Shown here piece by piece: positions 45,532 to 53,426 of a stretch of 59,768 nucleotides of DNA. The stretch comes from an uncultured Lachnospiraceae bacterium. GTDB lineage: Bacteria > Bacillota > Clostridia > Lachnospirales > Lachnospiraceae. The stretch is taken from NCBI GenBank assembly GCA_947625755.1, contig CANQPJ010000012.1:1-59768 (forward strand), read 5' to 3'. How positions within the stretch are numbered: the stretch's first letter is position 1; each line of letters begins with the position of its first letter. The position numbers and the translations under genes are program-made. The notes under the pieces are model-generated. The model was not told the DNA's origin. It ran no database searches and saw only the letters and a program-made list of their open reading frames with translations.

Positions 45532-46659
45532 TTAAAACTCACTGGAAATAACTTTAGTAATTAATCCAACAGATGTATTGCTTTCTGCATCTTTTCTTTT
45601 GCACACATATGAAACCACATCGCCCACCATGGGCGTTCTACGACCGGAAACACTATGCGCAATGGCATTTACTTTATTTTTAAGAGTGATAAAATATACA
45701 CCATTGTTATAATCCGTAATCGTGCCACGGGTTTTAGAACCCACCTGATGATTTTCAAAGGCAATACGCGTCCAATCCTTTTCAAATTTCTTGTGGTTTG
45801 CCTTAATTTTAATTCCCATTAACCATTTTTCATCATTTTCACACCCTTCAAACGGTTCCGGATAATCAATTTCAGAAACATGAACAAGGATATAATCACC
45901 CGCTGAAAACATTTTGCCCAAATCCACAACCCACTCATAGAAAATATCTTTTGCATTGATCTGTGTTTGGATTCCAAACACATCCACCCTGATATTTTTC
46001 TGTCCAACGGACAAAATTCTTGCCTGCACATCCGGTGTGTTTGCAACTTTTGACACTCTGTTTTCGTCCAATTCCGCGTAATAGGTCTTTATCTTATCCA
46101 AAATTGCGGCTTTTCTTGAAGCTAATACAAGCCCTTCTTTTTTATCAACGCTTTTAATTACAAAATCTATTTCCGCACCAAGCATATTGGAAGCCAGTTT
46201 GAATAATCTTGTGTCCTCGTCTTCAGTAAATTTTGCATCGGTCGATAATTGTAATCCCATTTCCTTTAACGGGATTATGATTCTCTGGTTTTTATAGTAT
46301 GTAACCACAATCCCATGTCCATTCGGTGTTCTGCTGACTTCGTCAATGGTATTTCGCAGGCTTCTTCCATTATGAAAAGCAGTTTTTAATTCATGCCATA
46401 ATTCTTCTTCTGAATCAATAATTTTCAGATTATCGTCCGGATCAATCGTAAGAACAGCACTACTGGTATGTTCCGGCTTATTTGCATATGCCTTTTTTTC
46501 CGGCACTTTTTTTACAACATCCTGTTTTCTCCTGTCGCTTTTCCATATACTGTCCTGATTTTTCTCTACTTGTGATGTGTTACCACTATCAACCTCCTTT
46601 TCCCCTTGTAGTTTACTGATTTCTTCACTTACATCAATGTCTTTGAACTCTTCGCTCAT
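45532..46659 (-). CDS. S1/OB-like domain protein of the element
   Basis: A 375-residue protein, unknown function. The N-terminal 75 residues are low complexity and charged. A central region (HELKTAFHNGRSLRNTIDEV, GIVVTYYKNQRIIIPLKEMG) has no clear family. The second half holds two S1-like OB repeats: QARILSVGQKNIRVDVFGI with TQINAKDIF, and TRGTITDYNNGVYFITLKNK with VNAIAHS, MVGDVVSYVCKR. S1 domains bind RNA, so RNA binding is likely. First gene of the operon with the PH-like protein and xis. AGGAGG precedes the ATG, and a G-rich 17-mer lies 69 bases upstream. Confidence 0.65.
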   Translation of the reverse strand: MSEEFKDIDVSEEISKLQGEKEVDSGNTSQVEKNQDSIWKSDRRKQDVVKKVPEKKAYANKPEHTSSAVLTIDPDDNLKIIDSEEELWHELKTAFHNGRSLRNTIDEVSRTPNGHGIVVTYYKNQRIIIPLKEMGLQLSTDAKFTEDEDTRLFKLASNMLGAEIDFVIKSVDKKEGLVLASRKAAILDKIKTYYAELDENRVSKVANTPDVQARILSVGQKNIRVDVFGIQTQINAKDIFYEWVVDLGKMFSAGDYILVHVSEIDYPEPFEGCENDEKWLMGIKIKANHKKFEKDWTRIAFENHQVGSKTRGTITDYNNGVYFITLKNKVNAIAHSVSGRRTPMVGDVVSYVCKRKDAESNTSVGLITKVISSEF

Positions 46660-46727
46660 TTGAAACCTCCTGAAATTTTATTCAGATGTACTGCGCACCT
46701 GTTACTTCTTATTATCACTAAAAAAAT

Positions 46728-46744
46728 CACCACACCCACCACCC
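46728..46744 (-). promoter_or_regulatory. G-rich 17-mer, copy 2 (upstream of S1-like/PH/xis operon)
   Basis: GGGTGGTGGGTGTGGTG on the minus strand, one base different from copy 1, followed by ATTTTTTTAGT and GATAATAA, as in copy 1. Located 69 bases before the first gene's start codon. Confidence 0.75.
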
Positions 46745-46930
46745 TATGCAAATTTTTTCACTTTTTTTATTAAATCAATTTATTTTATCTTTTTAGGACT
46801 CTAACGCAATCTCACATACCCGCTTAATTGACGTTTTTCATCTGTCTTTTCCGAAATTTTCTCAACACGATTTATCTGATGCCTTATCTTATTTTACAAA
46901 AAACAGATGGGCAAACAGTCATTTATTTTT

Positions 46931-47374
46931 CTAATAATCAATTTTTTTCCCATCTTTAAATATCGCAGCCGAATACTGATTAACCACATATCCCTCTGTT
47001 TGCATGAACACATAACCGGTATTTGAAAATTCCAAAACCTCTTTTTCCTCATAATTTTCGCTGACAACATTGAGTAATTTATGTTTGGTAACCGTATATT
47101 GTCCGGTAAGCCGCATATACTCTAATTTTTCAACCAAATTCAAAACTTTTTTTGCGCGGATATACTGTCTGGTGATTTCTTCCATACATTTTGTTTCTTT
47201 TTTTAGCCTTAATTTATCATTGCCTGCCATTGCTTTGCTTATTTTACAATTACAGGCATCAATTTTCTGTTTTAATCTGACCACTTCACAGATGCGGTCT
47301 CTATAATAGAATAACCAACAGTTTAAAATTTCGCTTTCCTTTAATTTATCTTTTGCATTTGCTTCATTCGGCAT
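46931..47374 (-). CDS. Element protein of unknown function, helical
   Basis: Not recognised. From the ATG at 47374 (GAGGGG upstream) the protein has 147 residues. The frame opens 18 codons earlier with no ribosome site. The central part is helical with heptad-like Lys/Glu/Leu (VVRLKQKIDACNCKIS, RLKKETKCMEEITRQYIRAK), followed by a beta-rich end (VLEFSNTGYVFMQTEGYVV). Two internal cysteines (CNC). It is preceded by a G-rich 17-mer at 47489-47505, and no clear terminator follows in the 271-base gap 46660-46930. Confidence 0.6.
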   Translation of the reverse strand: MPNEANAKDKLKESEILNCWLFYYRDRICEVVRLKQKIDACNCKISKAMAGNDKLRLKKETKCMEEITRQYIRAKKVLNLVEKLEYMRLTGQYTVTKHKLLNVVSENYEEKEVLEFSNTGYVFMQTEGYVVNQYSAAIFKDGKKIDY

Positions 47375-47488
47375 AATAAAACCCCTCAACTTCAGTAATT
47401 TTTTTTTAAGAGTTACCTGATTTCCCACAACTTAATATGTGATTTCCGGTTTCCTTTTGTAGATACTATTACTTTAAGAAATGCAAAT

Positions 47489-47505
47489 TACCACATCCAC
47501 CACCC
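47489..47505 (-). promoter_or_regulatory. G-rich 17-mer, copy 3
   Basis: GGGTGGTGGATGTGGTA on the minus strand, differing from copy 1 only at its last base, followed by ATTTGCATT and AGTAATAGTAT. It lies between the terminator of the upstream gene and the gene at 46931-47374, 114 bases before the latter's start. Confidence 0.72.
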
Positions 47506-47529
47506 CGCAAAAAAATTTTTGTCAAATTT

Positions 47530-47564
47530 TGTCAAAAAAAATAAGAGGCGGCTGACGCCACCTC
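47530..47564 (-). terminator. Terminator of the zinc-ribbon-like gene 47573-48985
   Basis: Stem GAGGTGGC/GCCGCCTC with a 4-base loop, then TTATTTTTTTT on the minus strand, 8 bases beyond the stop. Confidence 0.85.
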
Positions 47565-47572
47565 AAATCCTT

Positions 47573-48985
47573 TTACTCTAGATTGCCCCGCAGCAATATT
47601 CTTCCATTATTTCTCGCAAGAATACACTTATCCGAATTAATGCTTTTATATAAGTATGCGATGTTCTTTTCATAAAGAGAAAAAAGTGCCGGAAGATACA
47701 GCGCTCTCTTTTTTGCAAAAGAAATGGTATTCTCAATACTTCTTGATAATTCATACATATCATCATCAAATATAACTTCACTGTCTGGTTTACAATCTTT
47801 TAACTTCCGATTCTGTTCGATATATTCGTTGCCGCATTTATTTTCAAGCCAACCGATATACCATCTATTTCTTTCTCTAGTCCAACCAATATCCATAAGG
47901 CTCGGCTTATAAAAATTCATGTCACTTATATTCGCAGCATTTCGGGATAACGTCTGACATGTTTTTGAAAACTCTGTTCCGTTAAAAAGATATTGCATAA
48001 TGCAGATGTCTACTATTTGATTTGGATCAAAATCCTTGATTTTACTCATGGCACTTCTTAATGAATTAATGAATTTAATATCGTCGGAAATACTTGCAGC
48101 ATCCATAATCTTATTGAAATCATCTCCGCATTTCATTTTAATATAGGTTTTTCTAAAGCTGTCAAACTTATCCAGTGATTTGCACATACCCGCATTTTCT
48201 AATGGCATGGTAAAAACCTCACCATTGCGAATGGTGTCTTCCGTCAACTTTTTACTGCTTTTTACACTCAACCTCAATTTTGATTCGTATTTTTTATCAC
48301 AATTATTATGATTAAAATCATTAAACAGCAATATTAAAACCTTTTCCACCTGTGCGCATTTGCATTCAGTGATAATTTTCAAGAAATTCTTATTTTCACG
48401 CAGAAACAGATAAATAATAATACGGTTTAACTCATCGGATATTTTTATTTTATCCATAAACCCGCTCACTTTAGGATACCATTCCTTATTCTTATCAGTC
48501 TCCATCAGGTCATGCCATATGTCTTCCCATTCTGTATAATCTTCAAAATAATCACATCTTTCCTTTTCGATATTTTTATTTTGATCATATATATCTTTAT
48601 AAGATAAAGTTTTCAATTTACAACTGGTAATTATATTGCAAGCCGGATATGTTTTTATTGAACACTCACAGCTTACAAAATTGGTTCCATCAGATTTCGC
48701 CAGCGTCGCGCCAATATCATACAGATAAGAATCTTTTTTTTCTCTAATTCCACAGTATGGACAGGTCACATAGTAAATCCAATCTTTCTTGCTCATGTAC
48801 ATATCTTTTTCCGCTTCGGCGAAACTGCTGAAATGTCCGCAAGAATGGCACACCGAGAAATACCATTTTTTAATTCCCCGATTAAAACAATAAAGTTTGC
48901 CGTTTAAGCGATTGTCCTGCTGTCTGATGACGCCTTTCGTTATTATAGCTATTTTATTACTGCATTTTTTAATCAACTCCTGCAT
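47573..48985 (-). CDS. Element protein of unknown function with N-terminal zinc-ribbon-like cysteines
   Basis: Not recognised. A 470-residue protein whose first quarter carries metal-binding cysteine pairs: SVCHSCGHFSSF and VTCPYCGIREKK, about 28 residues apart, plus SCECSIKTYPAC. This could be one treble-clef or two ribbons. The rest is alpha-helical with aromatic-rich stretches (CDYFEDYTEWEDIWHDLM; MDIGWTRERNRWYIGWLENK) and no nuclease or ATPase motif I could find. I considered the PcfJ family and rejected it for lack of its signatures. AAAGGA precedes the ATG. Probably a nucleic-acid-binding protein of the element. Confidence 0.55.
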   Translation of the reverse strand: MQELIKKCSNKIAIITKGVIRQQDNRLNGKLYCFNRGIKKWYFSVCHSCGHFSSFAEAEKDMYMSKKDWIYYVTCPYCGIREKKDSYLYDIGATLAKSDGTNFVSCECSIKTYPACNIITSCKLKTLSYKDIYDQNKNIEKERCDYFEDYTEWEDIWHDLMETDKNKEWYPKVSGFMDKIKISDELNRIIIYLFLRENKNFLKIITECKCAQVEKVLILLFNDFNHNNCDKKYESKLRLSVKSSKKLTEDTIRNGEVFTMPLENAGMCKSLDKFDSFRKTYIKMKCGDDFNKIMDAASISDDIKFINSLRSAMSKIKDFDPNQIVDICIMQYLFNGTEFSKTCQTLSRNAANISDMNFYKPSLMDIGWTRERNRWYIGWLENKCGNEYIEQNRKLKDCKPDSEVIFDDDMYELSRSIENTISFAKKRALYLPALFSLYEKNIAYLYKSINSDKCILARNNGRILLRGNLE

Positions 48986-49024
48986 ATTATTTTCCTTTCC
49001 ATAAAAGGCTGATAAACAGCCGTT

Positions 49025-49282
49025 TTATTCTTTATTTTTTATATTCCATTCTTCTCCTGCCCAAAATACGGCTTCGGATTCCCTTTTTCCCAGAAATTCA
49101 TTGATTGTTTCCTTTATGGTTCCTTCCAAAAATTCTTTTAGTGATTTTTCCACAATCAAAACTGCTTTTTCCAGTACATATTCTTTCTTTTCTTCCGACC
49201 AGTCCGTCATATTTTCCCAAATATACTCTTCAAGAACCTCTTTTTCAGATTCCTCTCCTATCATTAAGTCTTTTTCAATCAT
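49025..49282 (-). CDS. Small acidic protein of unknown function
   Basis: An 85-residue protein, rich in Glu and Lys, likely all-helical (EKEVLEEYIWENMTDWSEEK; LKEFLEGTIKETINEFLG). No family recognised. GAGGTAATTGTC precedes the ATG. It sits 39 bases before the gene 47573-48985 without a terminator between them, so the two are probably co-transcribed. Confidence 0.55.
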   Translation of the reverse strand: MIEKDLMIGEESEKEVLEEYIWENMTDWSEEKKEYVLEKAVLIVEKSLKEFLEGTIKETINEFLGKRESEAVFWAGEEWNIKNKE

Positions 49283-49324
49283 GACAATTACCTCTTTTCG
49301 TTAATATTTCTTTCTTAAATAAAG

Positions 49325-49356
49325 AAAAGGTAATCCATGTTTGCAGATTACCTTTT
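49325..49356 (-). terminator. Terminator of the DUF932-like gene
   Basis: Stem AAAAGGTAATC with GATTACCTTTT and 10-base loop, T-rich afterwards, 9 bases beyond the stop codon of the gene 49365-50489. Confidence 0.85.
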
Positions 49357-49364
49357 CAAAGCCA

Positions 49365-50489
49365 TTACAAATCGGTCAATTCTGCTTCTCTATCAAATTT
49401 AGGGAAATCATAACCGATAATTCTTGCAACCTTTTCCTGATAGTTAAAGATTTTACTAAATGAAGCACCCTGTTCCTTTGCGATTGTCAGTAATTCACTG
49501 ACACCGAAAATATAAAGAATAAGTCCGTCGGTTTCTCCATTTCCAAATTGCTCATTGAAACGAAGCGCTGTTTCTTTTACCATTTTAGGTGGCAGATCAG
49601 CTTTCTTTAACAAACCATAAACGCATCCGACAGGGTGTTTGATTGTTATTTTTTTCAATTCATATAACTCGTAAAACCTTTTCTTATAACTTGCAAACAC
49701 ATCTCTCATGATGTCCGAAAAATCTGATAAAGACACATTTCCTTTATGATTTAATTTATAGCCATTGCCTAAAACTACTGTCCTGTTATCACATTTCAAA
49801 TGGTACCAGACAGTGGCAGCTGAAGTTCCGACATCGGAAGTGAAGACGGAAACGACTGTTTGGATTTCTTTTTTATTAATTGGAATACCCAATTCGCTGA
49901 AAACTTCCACATAAGCATCAATTATCTCTTTGTCTGCAATATTCCAACTGGCGGTCATATAATCGTGACTCCATGTGCCCCCGATAAAAACCTTATAGGA
50001 ATATCTTTCGATTGCTGCTCTTGCCGTCCTGAAAATTCCTGACTGGGGAAGGGGCTGATAATTTTTGCTATGACAAGCCCGAACCTTATCTCCGCAGACT
50101 CTTATCAGGGTTCCACCGGATGATACCGGCAGGCATGTGTTAAGAATTGCAGCCAATTCCGCTCTTGATACCTTTTCTAACGAAGTACCTGAAATTCCTG
50201 CCCTTGCCTTGAGTGTCGGAAGTGCAGATGCTCCGATATTATAATCTTTATTCTTCACGGACAGCATCAAATTACTACCATGCAGCACGGTATCATTAAA
50301 CGTTTCATCCGTAACGCCTTCAATTACGTCCTTGTTGTTTCCCGCATAGGAGATTTCCATTTCCCCGCTTTTTTCAACCTCCAGCCAAGCGGAATCTTTA
50401 TCCATTTCAGATAAAAAGTCCTGAAAATCTTCGGCATATTTAAAGACCTTGCATGTGCTATCACTTATAATACTTTCTCTTTGATACAT
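49365..50489 (-). CDS. DUF932-like plasmid/phage protein
   Basis: A 374-residue protein resembling the DUF932 (phage/plasmid-related, TIGR03299-like) family, whose members accompany recombination genes in plasmids and prophages; the match is from pattern memory and moderate. Seen: HGSNLMLSVKNKDYNIGASA, KVSRAELAAILNTCLPVSSG, GDKVRACHSKNYQPLPQSG, VSVFTSDVGTSAATVWYHLK, GNGYKLNHKGNVSL. No catalytic motif known. AAAGGAG precedes the ATG. Own terminators on both sides make it a single-gene transcript. Confidence 0.55.
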   Translation of the reverse strand: MYQRESIISDSTCKVFKYAEDFQDFLSEMDKDSAWLEVEKSGEMEISYAGNNKDVIEGVTDETFNDTVLHGSNLMLSVKNKDYNIGASALPTLKARAGISGTSLEKVSRAELAAILNTCLPVSSGGTLIRVCGDKVRACHSKNYQPLPQSGIFRTARAAIERYSYKVFIGGTWSHDYMTASWNIADKEIIDAYVEVFSELGIPINKKEIQTVVSVFTSDVGTSAATVWYHLKCDNRTVVLGNGYKLNHKGNVSLSDFSDIMRDVFASYKKRFYELYELKKITIKHPVGCVYGLLKKADLPPKMVKETALRFNEQFGNGETDGLILYIFGVSELLTIAKEQGASFSKIFNYQEKVARIIGYDFPKFDREAELTDL

Positions 50490-50523
50490 ATAAACATTCT
50501 CCTTTCGTATACAAATCTTTCAA

Positions 50524-50566
50524 TAAAAAAATTGAACTGTATTAATGATTCGATAAACAGTTCAAT
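50524..50566 (-). terminator. Terminator of the YqaJ nuclease gene
   Basis: Arms ATTGAACTGT and ACAGTTCAAT with 16-base loop and TTTTTT after the stem on the minus strand. Confidence 0.88.
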
Positions 50567-50587
50567 CCTTACAATAATACTATTTAC

Positions 50588-51745
50588 TTATACTGCTTCC
50601 TTCCGTTTGTCATAAAACTTAATATCTTTGGATGACTTAACCCTTATAAAGCCGGATGAACGCAGATAATTGTACAGTTTTTCATCAAATTTCTTTAAAT
50701 CTCTTATTTTGTCTACGGGAACATTTTCCGTAATCTTTTCATTAAATGAAATCCCAACATCACATTCCCGGTTTTTAAGATTAATGATGCATTCCTGTTC
50801 TTCGCCGATATTTGCTTCGATAACTGACTGTAATCTGCATATTTCCTTATTACAGTCTTTCTTTTGCTTATCTAACCTGCTTTTTTCGGCTGACAGTTCA
50901 TCAATCCGCGCAAACAGTTCTTCATAAGAACCTTCAACGGTGTCACCGTTCATTACGTCTTCGCTTCCATCAATACGCCTTACTTTGGTATTATTTGCCG
51001 GTACAATCCATTTCTTTGCAGATGCTTTCACACTTTCACCGACTTCAATATATGGCGGCTCAATCCCCGCTTCAACATAATCCTGCCAGAAATGTCTTCC
51101 TGCCTCAATCAAATCAGCTTCGGCATCTAAATCCCTTTCCAATGTTCTTATAATCAGGGAATTTAAGTTATTGTCATAAAGACAGGCATAAATAATCCCT
51201 GAAACATTAGTCACACAGGCATAACTGCGACCTTGCAGTATATAGCTTTCAGGAATGGCTGGAGCATATTCATCACCCCATTTGAAACGATTGTTATATC
51301 CCGTCGTTTTAATTTCCAGAATATACGTCCTCACCACTCCTTCAGAGTCTTTAATGTCAACAAAATAATCAACATCTGCAAGCATCCAATAATACTTTGG
51401 ATGGCGGAACATTTTGCGCACTGCATACGGTTTGTAACCGGTTCGCTCATAAAAGGCTTTTGCCACTAACTCCTCGATTCTATGACCGTACTCCAATACA
51501 AACCAGTTTTCTTCCGGTTCCCAATATGGTTTGTTACCGACTTTATCCATATACAAATCCCGGGCTGTTTTAAACCCTGATAGTCCATAGATAATACCAT
51601 AGTCTGATCCGCCAATGCCGGTTTTTCTGTACTGCAACCACTCCTCATTTGTCAAGGCGGTTATATCCTGACAGATAACCTCTGGTTTATAATCCAAATC
51701 CAGTGTTTTTCCATTGGCAGCATGATAGATTAATTCTTTCTTCAT
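50588..51745 (-). CDS. YqaJ-type phage recombination exonuclease
   Basis: A 385-residue lambda-exonuclease-like protein of the YqaJ family, which resects double-stranded ends for single-strand annealing. Seen: WLQYRKTGIGGSDYGIIYG (the family's GGSD start), LEYGHRIEELVAKAFYERTG with the conserved Glu, and the PD-(D/E)xK core MLADVDYFVDI with YILEIKTT, then ILQGRSYACVTNV. The C-terminal part has a coiled coil (RIDELSAEKSRLDKQKKD) after residue 270. ATG at 51745 behind GAGGTGA; the GTG three codons earlier overlaps the ribosome site. Its partner is probably the ERF-like protein at 57463-58536. Confidence 0.9.
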   Translation of the reverse strand: MKKELIYHAANGKTLDLDYKPEVICQDITALTNEEWLQYRKTGIGGSDYGIIYGLSGFKTARDLYMDKVGNKPYWEPEENWFVLEYGHRIEELVAKAFYERTGYKPYAVRKMFRHPKYYWMLADVDYFVDIKDSEGVVRTYILEIKTTGYNNRFKWGDEYAPAIPESYILQGRSYACVTNVSGIIYACLYDNNLNSLIIRTLERDLDAEADLIEAGRHFWQDYVEAGIEPPYIEVGESVKASAKKWIVPANNTKVRRIDGSEDVMNGDTVEGSYEELFARIDELSAEKSRLDKQKKDCNKEICRLQSVIEANIGEEQECIINLKNRECDVGISFNEKITENVPVDKIRDLKKFDEKLYNYLRSSGFIRVKSSKDIKFYDKRKEAV

Positions 51746-51770
51746 TTTAATCACCTCTTTTTTCTTTCTG

Positions 51771-51836
51771 TTACCTTACTGTACATTCATTACAGCAACA
51801 CTTCTGCAAATCAAACAAATATATTTGTTTTTCCAT
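51771..51836 (-). CDS. Unannotated 21-residue cysteine-rich peptide
   Basis: Small ORF MEKQIYLFDLQ then KCCCNECTVR (21 residues) with an ideal AGGAGG six bases before its ATG, in an otherwise empty gap and 25 bases upstream of the YqaJ gene. It ends in four cysteines suited to metal or Fe-S binding. It lies just after a terminator and the conserved RNA-like element, so it may be a leader peptide controlling YqaJ or a real small protein. Support is the ribosome site, the position and the odd composition. Confidence 0.55.
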   Translation of the reverse strand: MEKQIYLFDLQKCCCNECTVR

Positions 51837-51852
51837 GTTTTTCCTCCTTTCT

Positions 51853-51887
51853 TCAACAAAAAAAAGGCGCACAAAAAGTACGCCTTT
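51853..51887 (-). terminator. Terminator-like hairpin before the small peptide gene
   Basis: Stem AAAGGCGTAC/GTGCGCCTTT, UUUUU loop, followed by eight T on the minus strand. It lies between the conserved 59-nt element (upstream) and the ribosome site of the peptide gene (12 bases downstream), the arrangement of an attenuator. Confidence 0.85.
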
Positions 51888-51907
51888 CTACCATAAAGTA
51901 ATTCAAA

Positions 51908-51968
51908 ATAATAAGACCTCAAAAGTCATAAACAGATTCTTGCTTACGCCTCTATCAATCTTATTATA
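51908..51968 (-). ncRNA. Candidate structured RNA/DNA element, copy 1
   Basis: On the minus strand: P1 arms of 9 bases (51959-51967 with 51908-51916, ATAATAAGA and its complement) enclose GATTGATAGAGGC, a GC(GTAA)GC mini-hairpin and ATGAC-loop-GTC. It aligns over 59 nt without gaps to 59154-59212, about 42 identities, with the blocks GATTGATAGAGGC and GTCTTATT fully conserved. Followed by a terminator and TTGAAGAAAG. No known riboswitch family recognised. Confidence 0.45.
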
Positions 51969-52033
51969 AATTTTAATAGATATATGTTTATTTGTCAATT
52001 CGTAAAATTTAATTTTTTGCTTTAAGTAATCTT

Positions 52034-52558
52034 TTATTCATACCTATCATTTTTTACTTCTAACCTACTATATCCGGGTTCTCTTGCCCTAACAGATCCC
52101 ACTATGACTTCATGTTCATCAACTCTTTCAAGTTCATAAGAGATAGATCCTTCTATCCATTCAATACTGTCTTCATCGCTATCATACGGTGTCCCTAATT
52201 CACTGGTAATAGTGCTTTTTAAAGTCTCATAATCATCTATGTCAAAATCAAACCATATGTAAGAAAGTCCATTAACTTTACATATATAATGTGCTTTGCA
52301 TTCACAACCCAAAAAACTGGTTACAGTTCCTCTTGATTTTGATTCGTTATCAGTTTCGCCCCATTCGTGAGAACCTAAAACTTTTCTTTCAAAAGAAGAT
52401 TCTGCACTATTTAAAGAATCACTGGCAGACGTCGGATTATATTCTTCAGAATCTATAACGTTTCTTTCATAAGAAGATTTTGCACTATTTGAAGAATGAC
52501 TGGTAGGCGGCGTTGCACCACATCCTGCCAACAAACACATAGTTACTACCATTGCCAT
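52034..52558 (-). CDS. Putative lipoprotein with duplicated segment
   Basis: A 174-residue putative lipoprotein, function unknown. The lipobox LLAGC comes only 12 residues after the first ATG, short for a signal peptide. Upstream in frame, with no ATG, the codons read KRKNGQKIESLF, a normal positively charged leader, so the ancestral start may have been lost or be non-ATG; there is no good ribosome site at the present ATG. After the Cys, a 26-residue segment is duplicated (SYERNVIDSE and SFERKVLGSH; DNA copies 78 bases apart, from 52383 and 52461). The C-terminal half is acidic and beta-rich (YIWFDFDIDDYETLKSTITS). Confidence 0.55.
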   Translation of the reverse strand: MAMVVTMCLLAGCGATPPTSHSSNSAKSSYERNVIDSEEYNPTSASDSLNSAESSFERKVLGSHEWGETDNESKSRGTVTSFLGCECKAHYICKVNGLSYIWFDFDIDDYETLKSTITSELGTPYDSDEDSIEWIEGSISYELERVDEHEVIVGSVRAREPGYSRLEVKNDRYE

Positions 52559-52711
52559 AAATAAAGATTCTATTTTTTGTCCGTTTTTACGTTTTAGAAA
52601 ACCAATTTTGCTTTAAATTACCGTTTTTCATGGGGCTTTTGTGTGCAGATGATCTCATATCGGATTAGAGATGGGTAAAAACCCGCTGAATTAAAAAAAC
52701 GGAAAATAACT

Positions 52712-53335
52712 TCAACTGCTGATATTTAATAATAAAGGAACCAAGTACAATATACAGGGACTCATCATCTTAATCCAATCTTTTACGTCGTGTTCTTCTT
52801 TCCATTCAACCGTATCCAGTTCTTTTACTGCTTTATCTGATAAACTGTCAATAAAAAGAAGATAAAAATCAATAAATTCTTCCTTATCATAAGCATAAAA
52901 ATTTATACATATGGTATCTGCTTTCACTATATCATCATCAATCATATACCGGCTGTTCTCGGTTGCTGTATCATACCATATCTGAACGCCCTCCTTTACT
53001 TTCATAACATTCGTTATTTCCGGAATGTATATCTTTCCAATTTGATACTCTCCGTTTACAAGTTGTTTAAATTCCAAATATGTAGCGGATAACCTGATAA
53101 AGCAGTCATCTAATTCATAAATCACGTTTTTTAAATTGCTGCCGTTTAAATACATGAACACGCCGCCCAAAAATGATATAATAAACAAAATAAGAAAATT
53201 TACACTGTGCTCAATCAACAGAAACGCCAGCAGCGATATGCCTGTACAGACTGCATATGTAATGCATAGTGTTTTATACTCCTTTAATAGTTTTATTTTT
53301 TTTATTGTGACATCGTTTTTTGCCCTTATCTCCAT
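52712..53335 (-). CDS. Membrane PH-like protein of the element
   Basis: A 207-residue membrane protein, unknown function. Two adjacent helices (about 24-42 and 46-63: TYAVCTGISLLAFLLIEHS, NFLILFIISFLGGVFMYLNG) are followed by a beta-rich cytoplasmic domain (VIYELDDCFIRLSATYLEFK; GKIYIPEITNVMKVKEGVQI) like bacterial PH domains, and a final helix (CILYLVPLLLNIS). The layout 2 TM + PH + 1 TM resembles YdbT/YdbS relatives. Close to the lipoprotein gene downstream; the 17-mer copy 4 lies 60 bases upstream of its start codon. Confidence 0.6.
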   Translation of the reverse strand: MEIRAKNDVTIKKIKLLKEYKTLCITYAVCTGISLLAFLLIEHSVNFLILFIISFLGGVFMYLNGSNLKNVIYELDDCFIRLSATYLEFKQLVNGEYQIGKIYIPEITNVMKVKEGVQIWYDTATENSRYMIDDDIVKADTICINFYAYDKEEFIDFYLLFIDSLSDKAVKELDTVEWKEEHDVKDWIKMMSPCILYLVPLLLNISS

Positions 53336-53394
53336 TTCTTTACTCCTAGATTCTAATTATTTCATGGGTTAATCGTAGCGTAGCATCGGACTTT

Positions 53395-53411
53395 CACCAC
53401 ATCCACCACCC
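53395..53411 (-). promoter_or_regulatory. G-rich 17-mer, copy 4
   Basis: GGGTGGTGGATGTGGTG on the minus strand, identical to copy 1 over all 17 bases, 60 bases before the start of the membrane PH-like gene and directly after the terminator of the RecD2-like gene. Confidence 0.75.
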
Positions 53412-53426
53412 CTTGTAATTCTGCAT

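Noticed and set aside
47573-48985. PcfJ-like conjugation protein
   Set aside because: Zinc-ribbon and helical content only superficially similar; no PcfJ signature found.
51908-51968. Lysine riboswitch because of GATAGAGGCG
   Set aside because: Only about 60 nt long, lacking the five-helix architecture and other conserved blocks of the L-box; downstream genes are not lysine-related.
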